Positions 42,371 through 51,830 of a stretch of 64,000 nt of DNA are shown here, piece after piece (within the stretch, counting starts at the first letter, position 1; each line of letters starts with the position of its first letter). Position numbers and translations under genes: made by a program. This DNA comes from Corydoras sp. C115 (taxonomy: Eukaryota; Chordata; Actinopteri; Siluriformes; Callichthyidae). The DNA lies in the NCBI GenBank assembly GCA_019802505.1, contig JAFMOC010000159.1, forward strand, positions 2,493,001 to 2,557,000, given 5' to 3'. Under the pieces are notes generated by a model that was given only the letters and a program-made list of their open reading frames with translations, was not told the origin of the DNA and did no database searches.

Positions 42371-43438
42371 TCATCAACAGTGCAGTTAAAATCACCACCC
42401 AGAACTAAAATGTCAATAAATCACAGTTAGAAATCACAGTGCTCAGAGAGTTTAAAAACATCATCCTCTCTGCTGCTGCTGTCAGGGCATAAACACAGAT
42501 TTTAACTTTCAGCAGTCTCCCGGGTAAAACCTCCTCCACCGTGTAAGAGCAGGGGATAAAATAATTAGTAAAAAAAAAACACCTACCCCACCACTTGTGG
42601 TAGAGAGGTGACTTAAAACAGTGAGCGCCCTCCACTCTTTTGCCCAATCCACAGCATTATTAAAATCACTGTGTGGCTCCTGGACAAAAACCACATCAGC
42701 TCTCTTCTGTTTTAAAAGTTCATAAAACATGGCTCTCTTTTTACAGTCTCTTTCCCCAGTGGCATTTTTAGGGTTTAGAAACATCAGGGGCTTTAGCCCA
42801 GATCTCTTATTCCCCCCTCTGTCCTCTTTAAAAATTGCCCTTTCATGAGTGTATTTATTCATTTTTCAAACTGTTGTTACATTAATTTTGTTTGATAATT
42901 TTTTTGTTATATTGGATAAAATTAAATAACATGAAATATGTCTGTCAGCAGTGGATAGCACATTCAGTTCTAATAAATGATGGTTTTGGCTGAAATGTTT
43001 GAATAAATGAACCTGAGCTTCGGCAGAAAAGCATGAATCCGTTTTATGAGTCAGTCGCAGATGAAACAGTTTTAACAAGGTTTTGCTTTAAATACCATAA
43101 CTTTGTGACAGTTTGTGCCTTCAGAAAAATTCTGAAGTTTTATGACAGCTGAGAAGCTGCTCTTTACGGCCAACATACAGTTATTACGGTAAATTTACTC
43201 CCGTTACTGGCGAAAAAAATCTGTCTCCCTCAAACACACACAGCTTAGAAACACAAACAGCTGACGGTGACTCCATTGTTCGGTCCCTCTGCTGGAGGAG
43301 AGGTTGCAGAGAAATCTGCTCATTTGATTCAGGGCTACTGACAAAACATCTGGGGCTATAGCCCTGAAAGTCCAGGTCCAAGGACGCCCCTGTCTTGCCC
43401 CGTTTAAATTTAAAAGTTCCTATCTTTATGTCACTCAT
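42371..43438 (-). pseudogene. Tx1 copy 2, endonuclease N-terminal half (interrupted)
   Basis: Reading down from 43438: start DIKIGTFKF, the hAT insertion 42757-43392, then KKRAMFYELLKQKRADVVFV, QEPHSDFNNAVDWAKEWRAL (catalytic QE motif of APE-type endonucleases), LLKVKICVYALTAAAERMMF and GGDFNCTVDDL at about 42371-42400, where the LTR element cuts in. Frames are shifted at an A-rich run near 42570. Confidence 0.85.
42757..43392. mobile_element. Non-autonomous hAT element, copy 2, in Tx1 copy 2
   Basis: Same family as 36522-37122 but inverted: it starts cagtggcatttttagg and ends in the complement of caggggcgtccttgg. The 8-bp duplications tctttccc (42749-42756) and tcttgccc (43393-43400) differ at one base. 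It has no transposase. Confidence 0.88.
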
Positions 43439-43450
43439 GTTTGAAAAAAG

Positions 43451-43819
43451 GGCGGCATGGTGGCTTAGTGGTTAGCACGTTCGCCTCTCAGCGGTAGGGA
43501 TTCCCGGTTCGAATCCCCATCTGGGTGTAGTTTCCATGTTTCCCTGTCTCTGTGTGGGTTTCCTCCGGGTTCTCCGGTTTCTTCCCACAGTCCAAAAACA
43601 TGGATCAAGTCAATTGAGTTCTCCAAATTGCCCCATATAGAGTGTGCCTGTGTATGTGTGAGTGTGTGCCCAGCGATGGATTGGCGCCCTGTCCTGGGTG
43701 TATCTGCCCAGCACCCGAAACTTTCTCCCCTGGATGGGCATGGGGAACCCCCCCCCCTGGATGGGCATGGGGAACCCCCCGTAACCCTAATAGAGGATAA
43801 AGTGGAATACAATGGATGG
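43451..43819 (+). mobile_element. tRNA-derived SINE, copy 8, with 14-bp target duplication
   Basis: Full length with intact A and B boxes. Perfect duplications atgtttgaaaaaag lie at 43437-43450 and 43820-43833. Near its 3' end a block with the C-rich ccccccc tract and ctggatgggcatggggaacc is duplicated in tandem. Confidence 0.95.
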
Positions 43820-43864
43820 ATGTTTGAAAAAAGATAGAGAACTAAGACTGTAACTAAGACTGTA

Positions 43865-44352
43865 ACTTATCAAGCAGTTCAAGTACAAAGGACCTGATGC
43901 TCTCACAAAGCCATGTGCTGTCAACTCTGAGCTGTCCAAGCTTTCAGGTCAAGCCATTCAGAACTGGAATTTTTTAAGGTTGCTCCCTGTATTGATTGGT
44001 GACAAAATACAAAATCCTGAAGATGATATTTGGCAGTTAACCCTCCAGCTTAAAGATATTGTTGATATGATTTGTGCATAGATTATAGATTTCAAAGATT
44101 TCATTGTCACAGCCTACCTTGACATTATAATCCAGGAGTATTTGGAATCAAGAAAGTGTTTATTCCCTGAGAACACGCTAAAACCAAAACACAATTTCTT
44201 ATGGCACTATCCAGCACTAATTAAAAAATTTGGCCCCTTGATCAGGTTGTGGACCATGTGTTTTGAAAGTAAACACAGCTACTTTAAGAGATGCGCCAGA
44301 CATTTTAAAAACTTTAAAAACATCTACCTAACTTTATCTGAAAGACATTAGA
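43865..44352 (+). pseudogene. Fragment of a transposon-type protein resembling the DUF4218 region
   Basis: The plus strand encodes LSKLSGQAIQNWNFLRLLPV, an in-frame stop (ICA*IID at about 44082), then KHNFLWHYPALIKKFGPLIR and LWTMCFESKHSYFKR. From memory the H-Y-P...FE.KH arrangement recalls the domain after the transposase in plant-type CACTA/EnSpm elements and multi-copy fish relatives. It ends about LSERH (44350). The stop and the missing upstream portion (displaced by Tx1 copy 2) make it a relic. The assignment is by motif only. Confidence 0.55.
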
Positions 44353-45080
44353 TGTTCCAGGAATATATTTCAGCCGGGCCAGGGTGCAGCCCACTTGTGC
44401 AAGTCAAAGACAGTTGTACTTTTTACCCCAGCCTGTACAGTGATGCAAACATGCAGTGAAGGATTTGACTTTTCAGAAAAAGTCACTAGTGTTTCCACAG
44501 ACATATACTGTAGTATAAAGGTACTTCATATGAAAAAGGGCATTTCCTTGTGGTAAATAATGAAGAGTCCATGGAGTTTGGAGAGCTTCTTATTATTTTA
44601 ATTCAAAATGATTCAGTTGTGTATTTTGTGACATATGTATATAAAGCTGATTATCTTTCTGAATACCATCTGTACTCAGTGACAAAAGGGAATTCAAGGT
44701 TGCAATGTATTAAAATTGACTTGGTAGACTTTTATCCATTAACATCATATATTGTTAGTAATAATTAATTAATTCCCCTGAAACACAGTGTGCTGTCTAA
44801 ATAAACATTACTTTAACCACTGTGGTTTAGCAGTCATAGAAATTTGGCATGTGTTCTTTAAAAAATTGATAAAACACTATTTGGAAAAATATAAAAATGA
44901 CTGCAGTTTCTCCATTTTAAATGCAGTGAAATTATAAGTCCTCACTGACATATACTCAAGAGTAGATATTTCTCTTGTTGTGTCAGTTGACCTATTTTAT
45001 TTTAATGATATCTTTCAATTCTAATATTGAAAACTTGTGTCTTTCTTCCTTGAATCTAAAGATGACTGATGCAGAGCAAT
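44353..45080. other. AT-rich stretch without recognisable gene
   Basis: Small frames only. It may contain degraded sequence of the same gene as 43865 and 45085, since all are on the plus strand. Confidence 0.4.
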
Positions 45081-45084
45081 CATT

Positions 45085-45263
45085 ACTGCGCACTGCCATT
45101 TCTTAGGTGTTACCTGACTTTCCAGAGGTGACAAAAGATATCCTAGAGGAGACCTTACAATCCCTTGGGGTGGAGACATATTGTGACTTTCAGTTTATCA
45201 CGGAAGCGCTGAGGCCAGTTCAAGCCCGTAAAGTTGTTGCTGCTTGGAAGCTGAGATATTCAG
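45085..45263 (+). pseudogene. Exon with SAM-like domain remnant of a multi-copy fish gene family
   Basis: Encodes LPDFPEVTKDILEETLQSLG, then VETYCDFQFI and LRPVQARKVVAAWKLRYSG, the pattern of a SAM-type helical domain. It ends at a donor (attcag|gtatgg), and the next exon starts at 45386 after tttttgcag. It probably belongs to the same decayed transcription unit as 45386-46447. Confidence 0.5.
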
Positions 45264-45385
45264 GTATGGCAGTAAAGAATGCAGCCACTGCTCAAAGTGG
45301 ACTACATTGAAAAATCAATTATAAGCAGTAAAAGAGTAGGAACGTTCATATTGTGTTCTTGATATGTTTGTGTATGTTTTTGCAG

Positions 45386-46447
45386 GCCAGACTCCTGAAA
45401 CCAGCAACCTGTTGGTGCCTCACTGAGAACTCCTGAATTCTTCCAGTTTGTTTCACCTAGAAGTTTATCCTCAGCCTCTTCCAACAGCTGCCCAAGACCT
45501 GATATAGACTGGGTGGATACTTTCATGATTCCATGGGAGAAGTTCCCAGAGGACCTTCTCCCAGTCATTAGAGTGAGGAAAATGACCAAGTCCACAAATG
45601 AGAAGAGAAATGGTCCGAATTGTAGTTTGTAAGATGATGCGAAAAAGTTATTGTGTAAGTAAAAGAAATATTACTGAAGTTGCCAAAACGATATCCAAAT
45701 TCTCTGCAAGACATAATAGAGGGAGATGTGATTGGCTCAGGGTATAACTCTATAGTCAAACAATTACAAAATAGGATCGAAAATGTGAAGAGATCAACTA
45801 CCCCAAAAATAAGAAAACAAAAGAAATGCACTGAGGACTCAGACACAGATGAAGTGCCTCCAGAATGCAGAGCAGCAATCCAGGACACATATGGGTGCAT
45901 AAACTGGGATTTAAAATTCCTGCCCCTTGGAGAGACACCTGAGAGCCAGGAAGAAAAAAAAGAAAAACTGAAGATGATGTCTCAGCAAACTGAAGTAAAT
46001 CCAGAGGAGGTCAAACTAATTATGAAGGTCACTTTCTACACACAGCGTAAACAAATCAATCAGGGGAAAGATATAAAATATCTACTGGAGGAATGGCTTT
46101 TTTGTGCAGTGAGCTTGGCATGGTGGTTCATTTCAAGGAGCTCACTGGAAATGGACTTAAAGAGACTTTCACACGAAATGTGGATATGAAGAGGAAACGG
46201 CTTCTGAACTACATGAAGACTGTTTGTGTCAACAAGAACAAAAAGTTCCCACAGGCTGTGTTAAAGCATAAAGCAAGAGCGGGAGAGGTGAGTGGATGCT
46301 CAGAAAACATCAAAGAGATGGTGTTGCTTCTATTGTCCTACTTTGTTGAGAAGGAAGACGTGATGTTCTGTTATGTGAAGGACACGTGCCTTGCTGGAGA
46401 AGTACAGATGGACCAAGTTCCCTTGACTTCCACCATTGTTGTGTGTG
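45386..46447 (+). pseudogene. Decayed exon of a multi-copy teleost transposon-like protein
   Basis: Begins TPETSNLLVPH and stops (tga at about 45423). Shifted frames continue SSASSNSCPRPDIDWVDTF, IPWEKFPEDLLP, then 45680-46189: YPNSLQDIIEGDVIGSGYNS, an acidic SDTDEVPPE segment and IQDTYGCINWDLKFLPLGET. Another shift leads to 46093-46447: GMVVHFKELTGNGLKETFTR, VCVNKNKKFPQAVLKHKARA, ENIKEMVLLLLSYFVEKEDV. It ends at a donor (gtgtgtg|gtaagt). I recall similar proteins in many copies in fish genomes but know no established function. Several frameshifts make it a pseudogene. Confidence 0.6.
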
Positions 46448-46710
46448 GTAAGTTAACTTTCTTGCTCTTTCATTTTTTTCTGTAGTGTTTTTCATACTTG
46501 TTTTTTTTTTTCATTTTCTTTCACCTTTTCTGCCTGACACATTCAGATTGCACATGGTTTGTTAGTGTACGCTCTTAAGTTTGTTTAAAGTGACCTTAAA
46601 AAGCCTTACATTTCTCAGCCCTAAGCCTGCATGCTTAAAATCAGTTTAATTTACCTTTAAAGAATTCTAAACATTCGTATCTACTCTATACTCAGTTTAG
46701 TTTTAGAAAG

Positions 46711-46741
<31 letters not shown>

Positions 46742-47003
46742 TATTTTGCGTGTGGATCGAAGCATTGTTCAGGATAACGTCACCTCTTTTGTTTCTGTTC
46801 TGTGCATGATGTTTGGGAGCTATTATTGTTTTAACATTCATTATCCATCAGACCTGGCATCAACCTTGGAGTTTCTGCAGAGGTATACATTTTTTTAATT
46901 TGATTTATTTATTTATTTATTTTTGATTGATATTATCCAATATTTTAAATTTACTTATATAAAACAAATGTAAAAGTAGCTGCTACAGTGGAGACTTGTA
47001 TAG

Positions 47004-47007
<4 letters not shown>
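46448..47007. other. Non-coding stretch with poly-T runs
   Basis: T runs at about 46501-46510 and 46709-46738. Nothing else is recognised. Confidence 0.5.
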
Positions 47008-47051
<44 letters not shown>

Positions 47052-47226
47052 CTGGTAATCATTACGTTGCGGGGACATTTGTCTGTTTACATAGTCATCT
47101 CATGAGGACCTCTTGCGGTGTGGGGACCAAAATTCTAGTCCCCAGACGGGAAACCATTTTAAATGATTAAAAAAGGTTTTCTGATAGTGCTTATGAAGTT
47201 TTTAGCTTTGGCCCATACCGCATGAT

Positions 47227-47230
<4 letters not shown>
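47008..47230. mobile_element. Left end of a GTCCCC-type repeat next to (GT)n: possible end of a recombinase transposon
   Basis: A (GT)n tract (47008-47050) is followed by tctggtaatcattacgttgc, ggggacatttgtctgtttac and a ggggaccaaaattctagtcc block with inverted ggggac/gtcccc pairs, running to about 47230 where a second (GT)n tract begins. From memory, short fish repeats of this kind start and end beside (TG)n. The matching right-end type lies at 51060-51141, with the recombinase-like gene between them. Confidence 0.5.

Positions 47231-47266
<36 letters not shown>
47231..47266. repeat. (GT)n microsatellite
   Basis: About 17 GT units. Confidence 0.95.
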
Positions 47267-47267
<1 letters not shown>

Positions 47268-47305
47268 CGGAGTTCAGTTTCTTCCCCTATAGTTTATGAG
47301 TGGTG

Positions 47306-47494
47306 TTACATGTTACACACTACAGGTACAGTTAGAAGAGTACGGGAGGAAGTTTGAACTATTTGAACTAAGTCGGACAGATATGGAGGAGCAAGGTTAT
47401 AAATAATCTTAAAAGTTACCAGAAGAGTTTTGTAATCTAAGTGGAACTTAATGGGTAACAAGTGAAGCTGCTGCAAGACCAGAGTGATCATCAA
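47306..47494 (-). pseudogene. L2-type LINE fragment, C-terminal region
   Basis: The minus frame LVLQQLHLLPIKFHLDYKTL, then LVTFKIIYNLAPPYLSDLVQ, is the conserved end of L2-like ORF2, the same region as 2220-2310. A short relic inside the recombinase-gene interval. Confidence 0.75.
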
Positions 47495-47990
47495 AGAAAA
47501 TATTTGTGCAGAGGATCAACAGGAAAACAAAAGGTAAGCACATTTATATACATATATAAATATATATAATATATATAACTTACTTTTTAGTTAGATATAC
47601 TTTCTTAGTAATACTTGTTGTTAGGATTAATAAATAAATACCTAAATAATGCAATTTCTCCATTTATCCAAAGCTTCAGGTATGGGACATTTATTTTGAA
47701 ACCGCGTGCAATTTAACGCCATCATTAGTGCTAACAGATCGTCTTCAGGTGTAGAGACAGGGGTAGTTGTTAAATCGGGCAACACGGTTCACCATAAGAA
47801 ACTGTAATGTCGGTGTGTGAAGGGTCCCCCTGTGGAACTGTAATGTGTGAGAAAGGTCCCCCTGAAAGTGTTATTATTCAAGAGGTGAGAACACAGTTTT
47901 TCTGAGCAGGATGAAATCTTTCATTATTCTTAAAATACTATTTTCATGGATTAAACTATGATGTAAATTGTTATATTTCTTTATTTACAG

Positions 47991-48059
47991 TTTGTGACAG
48001 AGTTTCAAGAGGAATTAGACATTTCTGTACCAAGACTGAGGAGGACTAAAAGTATCATA
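47991..48059 (+). pseudogene. Possible upstream exon of the recombinase-like gene
   Basis: After ttatttacag the frame reads FVTEFQEELDISVPRLRRTK, then SII, and ends at a consensus donor (atcata|gtaagt). The next coding sequence starts only about 17 bases later, too short for an intron, so either the true acceptor is further on or the locus has lost part of its intron. Confidence 0.35.
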
Positions 48060-48076
48060 GTAAGTACTTAATTAAG

Positions 48077-48891
48077 CATCAGAGAGTGCAGATGATCACA
48101 TTCCAGATACCTCCAGTGATGGCGAAGGTGATGCTAGCCTTGAACTAAACCTGTCAGCAAAACGTAAGCAAAATGTGGATGTCTCTGGCTTAGGGAATTC
48201 CCCGGTTTTTAATACTACATCAGACAGAATCACCATTGACCAGCACAGCTGTACATCTGAAGCAGAAGAGCCCAGTTCAAGTCAGAACATAACTGACAGC
48301 ATAGTTGTTAGTGCAAGCAAAACAATAGGTGGACAAAGAGTGTATGACAAGAAACATTATTATTGCTCTAAACCTTATTCTAAGATGGCAAGACATCTTC
48401 AACATGTACTTGAGAATGAATCTGATGTGGCCAAAGCTCTAAGCTTTCCGAAGGCTTCCAAGGAAAGAAAGAACCTGCTAGATTATATTCGCAACAGAGG
48501 AAACTATGCTCACAATGCTGCTGTTATGGAGTCTGGAAAGGGGACACTTGTTCCATTTAAACGTCCACGTGAAGAAGTACAGGGAAATGATTTCATGCAC
48601 TGTGCATATTGTCAAGCACTATTTAGAAGAAAGGTCCTGTGGCGACACGTGCGTAACTGTCAACTTAGGCCTGGATCGGTTGGCCCCAAACCTGGAAAAA
48701 ACCGTGTTCAGTCTTTGTGTACGTACACTGGGCCTTTGCCTTCACATGTGAGTAAAGAACTATGGGGAGTAATCAGTGCAATGAATCCTGACCCAGTCAC
48801 AGATTTAATAAAAAATTACCAAGTCATTATTAATGTTGGGCAACACATGCTGAACAAAGAGAGAGATATGAACAAATGGGAGATCAGCTAA
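48077..48891 (+). pseudogene. Recombinase-like gene, N-terminal zinc-finger part
   Basis: Open from about 48077 to a TAA at 48889-48891. It starts acidic (SADDHIPDTSSDGEGDASLE), then a Ser-rich region, a finger-like segment (YYCSKPYSKMARHLQHVLEN), KALSFPKASKERKNLLDYIR and a clearer C2HC-type finger (HCAYCQALFRRKVLWRHVRN, then C). The frame is lost by one extra base at about 48889-48892; the protein continues in the next frame (KNQQHVRGKMREMG). The finger part would give DNA or target recognition to the recombinase domain downstream. Confidence 0.65.
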
Positions 48892-50012
48892 GAATCAACA
48901 GCATGTGCGAGGGAAGATGCGAGAAATGGGAAGGCTTATTCACAATGCCAGAAAAGCTACCAGCTTGAAAAAAATGGAAGATCTCATTAATCCTAACAAG
49001 TACATAGAGGTGATCCAAGCTGTTAAGATTACATGTGGGTATGACTATCAAACCAACACGTTTTTGACCCCATCATTAGCAACCAAACTTGGGAATACTC
49101 TGGTTAAAGTAAGCAAACTCTTAAAAGCTCAGGGTTTAATCTCAAACAACACAGAACTTGTGAAGAATGCAAATGAGTTTCAAGAGATCCATCAGGAAAA
49201 GTGGAATGAGCTGATCTCTGCTACAGCATTGAGGAACATTAGGGAAGCAAAGTGGAATGTACCTACTCTCATGCCTTTTACCGAAGATGTCCAAAAAATG
49301 AATGCATATCTTAGTCAAGTGCAAGATGAGTTTTTCAATTTACTTACTGAAAATCCCTCTGCCAAAGCCTGGACAGATCTGGCGAAGGTGTGCCTGGCAC
49401 AGATCATTCTATTTAATCGACGCAGGGAAGGAGAGGTTTCTAGCATGCCTTTATCTGCATTTTTATCAAGAGACACTTCTGATCACCATGAGGATGTGGA
49501 CTGGGCACTCTCTGAAGTGGAAAAAAAACTCTGTAGACACTTCTCAAGGGTTGTCATCAGGGGAAAGCATGGTCGCCCGGTTCCAATTCTGCTGACTTCA
49601 AAAATGCAGCATGCATTGGAACTGCTTGTTAAGCAGCGAGAAACTTGTGGGGTTCAAAATGACAACAGCTATATGTTTGCAAGACCAGATGCCATGACAC
49701 ATTTCCGAGGATCAGACTGCCTTCGCAACTTTGCAAAGATGTGTGGTGCAAAATGTCCTGAGTCTCTGACATCTACCAGATTAAGAAAGCATGCTGCTAC
49801 TCTTTCAACTGTGCTAAATATGACAGACACAGAGATGGACCAGCTGGCTAATTTTCTTGGACATGATATAAGGATCCATCGAGAGTTCTATCGACTGCCT
49901 GAGCAGACCCTACAACTCGCCAAGATTAGCAAAGTTCTAATGGCGCTTGAGCAAGGAAGATTAGCTGAGTTTCATGGCAAGAACTTGGATGAAATTGGGC
50001 TAGATCCTGATG
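48892..50012 (+). pseudogene. Tyrosine-recombinase-like catalytic domain
   Basis: About 370 codons open after the frameshift. From Met at 48905, an N-terminal helical region precedes a fold with the recombinase signature. These are the Arg I box (ILFNRRREGEVSSM, residues 168-181), a beta-hairpin lysine (RGKHGRPVPILL, K221), the Arg II box (TSTRLRKHAATLS, R292/R294, with Thr where His is usual), LGH (H320) and the nucleophile position in HREFYRLPE (Y329). Five of six catalytic positions are thus plausible. It ends at a donor in phase 1 (gatg|gtatga). This resembles eukaryotic tyrosine-recombinase mobile elements (Crypton-like) or genes derived from them. With the frameshift upstream and the stop in the next exon, this copy is probably inactive. 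Confidence 0.7.
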
Positions 50013-50102
50013 GTATGACATTTTATTTTTACTTTTTTTTTTACTATATATTTCTTTTTGTTTGATCTCATGGTTAAGCTGTAATTTGTATGACTTCCAT
50101 AG

Positions 50103-50149
50103 AAAGAGCTGTGGACAGTGATGAAGAGCACAGGAGCATACAGGAGTGA
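50103..50149 (+). pseudogene. Recombinase-like gene, acidic exon with premature stop
   Basis: After ttccatag, in phase 1: ERAVDSDEEHRSIQE then TGA. Coding sense after the stop is lost. A further possible exon lies at 50305-50430 (acceptor tttccacag, donor tcaaag|gtgatc) without a long frame. Confidence 0.5.
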
Positions 50150-50564
50150 AGATGTTCATCTGCAGTTAGTGGTATGTCAGTAAATTGCTGTTAAAAGACT
50201 ATAGTTTTCCCTTATTGTAATAAATTTACTTTCATGTATTTGTTGAGGTCCTAATGTACAATAAGAACTTTATTGATCTCTATTTTTTAATAATTTTCCA
50301 CAGAGCAATCAGCAGAAATGACACTTTCTTCTAGCTTGAGCAATGAAATGCTGTCACCACAGCCCAAACAACGCAGTCATCAGACAATGAGATGTCATCA
50401 GAAGTTAGTGCTATAAGGCCTTCCTTCAAAGGTGATCTTATTTTTCATTTCTGCTTCCTATGTCAGTGATGATTGTCTTTTATTTCTTAAGAAATGTTCA
50501 GACAATGTAATACTTCAGCTTATACACATTTTAATTTCAAATGTATTTTTCTGACCACTTTAAG

Positions 50565-50791
50565 GTAATGCTACCAAGAAGAAGAAAACACCCTGGAAGC
50601 AGACAGAGGTGCAAGCTGTGGAAAGGCACATGAGTAGATTTATCACCTCATGTATTGTACCAGCAAAGCACGACTGTGAGAGGTGTTTAAGAGCTGAACC
50701 AGAAGTTCTTAAGAACCGGGACTGGAAGAATTTAAAATATTATGTTTATAATAGAATAACAGCTTATAAAAGAAAATTGCAACATAAATAA
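50565..50791 (+). pseudogene. Recombinase-like gene, last exon (Myb/SANT-like helix region)
   Basis: After actttaag: NATKKKKTPWKQTEVQAVER, HMSRFITSCIVPAKHDCERC, LRAEPEVLKNRDWKNLKYYV, YNRITAYKRKL then TAA. The W-x(19-20)-W-like spacing and basic content resemble a Myb/SANT-type DNA-binding helix bundle at the C-terminus. An AATAAA-like signal follows at about 50800. Confidence 0.55.
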
Positions 50792-51059
50792 CATGTGAAA
50801 TAAAAAAAATCCATTGTTATACTAAGTGAACAAGTGTTCAATTTTTTTGTTGTTGTTGTTGTGTTGTTGAACTGAGTTGAGTTTTATCCTATTACCTGCT
50901 GTGGTATGCATTCCCCATTAGCGATGTTTATTAGATTTTTCACAAGTCCCCATATATGACGATCAAGACATTACTTCGTCTTTTGGGATGTTTAAAGGCG
51001 TGTATAAGCTAACGGAACATTGGTTATTGTGCCTGATTTTTTTTTAACCTCTAAAACCT

Positions 51060-51141
51060 TTAGAAAGGGTGGTCCCCACAGTTGATGATCAGAATGTTGG
51101 TCCCCGATAAACATGAAAACCAGTATGTGTGTGTGTGTGTG
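51060..51141. mobile_element. Right end of a GTCCCC-type repeat next to (GT)n
   Basis: ggtggtccccacagttgatg, atcagaatgttggtccccga and taaacatgaaaaccagta run straight into a (TG)n tract. Together with 47008-47230 it may mark the boundaries of an element carrying the recombinase-like gene. Confidence 0.5.
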
Positions 51142-51621
51142 TGTCATGAATGTCCGTTCTTCCCCGGGAGGAGGGCGGCTAACGCGGAGATATGGCTGCG
51201 TTCAGCCGCTTGCGCCTAGTGAGCGCTCCCGGGTACCGACCACGCGGGGAAAATTACGTGCGGCGGTCCACGGCGAACGCTCCCACGGTACACGACCCAC
51301 GCGGAGAAGGTGCGCAGCGCCGTACCGTGGTTTTACGCGGAAGGAGAGTCCAAGACACCGGGATAAAAACCAAAAGGTATAATTTAATAAAAATTGGTGT
51401 AGGGACACCAACAAAAATGGGGAACAAACGAACAACATAACACTGGGTATGAAAACCACAAAACAAAGACGTGCTCCGTATGGAGGGGTAAAACAGATTA
51501 AATAGAAAATCAACTAAACATGTGACAAACCCAACCAATCACCCAAGTGAGATAATGAGGACCGACAACGAGGGACAGGTGCAGCAGGTGCTCATGACAC
51601 ACAGAGCAGGTGCTCGTGACA
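51142..51621 (-). mobile_element. Probable solo LTR in minus orientation
   Basis: Plus-strand ends tgtcatgaatgtccg and gctcgtgaca give TG...CA termini. gtgtg flanks both sides (51137-51141 and 51622-51626), but the left one is inside a (GT)n tract, so the duplication is ambiguous. A TATA-like TATTTAATC is present on the minus strand at about 51495. No internal region is attached. Confidence 0.6.
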
Positions 51622-51830
51622 GTGTGTGTATGTGTGATTATTTTTATTTATTAATTTACCCACCTCCACTCTCCCTCTTCCATTACTGAAGGCGTTTTAA
51701 TATTAATTCCATTGTTTTTCTTCTATATCAAAAGGTGTTTTTTCTCCATCCACTAAAGTGGAGAAGACGAATACATCTCGTCTTCATGTGAACCTTACCT
51801 TGATCCAGGAGCTTTCAGATCACGAGTGGC

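Larger units (their letters stand above)
34085..43436 (-). mobile_element. Tx1-type LINE, copy 2, split by three later insertions
   Basis: Minus-strand ORF2 can be followed from its start (DIKIGTFKF, about 43436) to its end (about 34311), with a T-run (A tail on the minus strand) at 34085-34096. ORF1 is absent, so it is 5'-truncated at ORF2. Three insertions break it: hAT 42757-43392, the LTR element 37692-42365, and hAT 36522-37122, each with its own target duplication. Bridging them gives a consistent endonuclease-RT-C-terminal order. It is better preserved than copy 1. Its 5' end lies in a decayed plus-strand transposon gene (43865 onwards). Confidence 0.88.

Noticed and set aside
48060..48076. 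A 16-17 base intron between atcata|gtaagt and catcag
   Set aside because: Far below the minimum intron size; the donor is either decayed or used with a distant acceptor.
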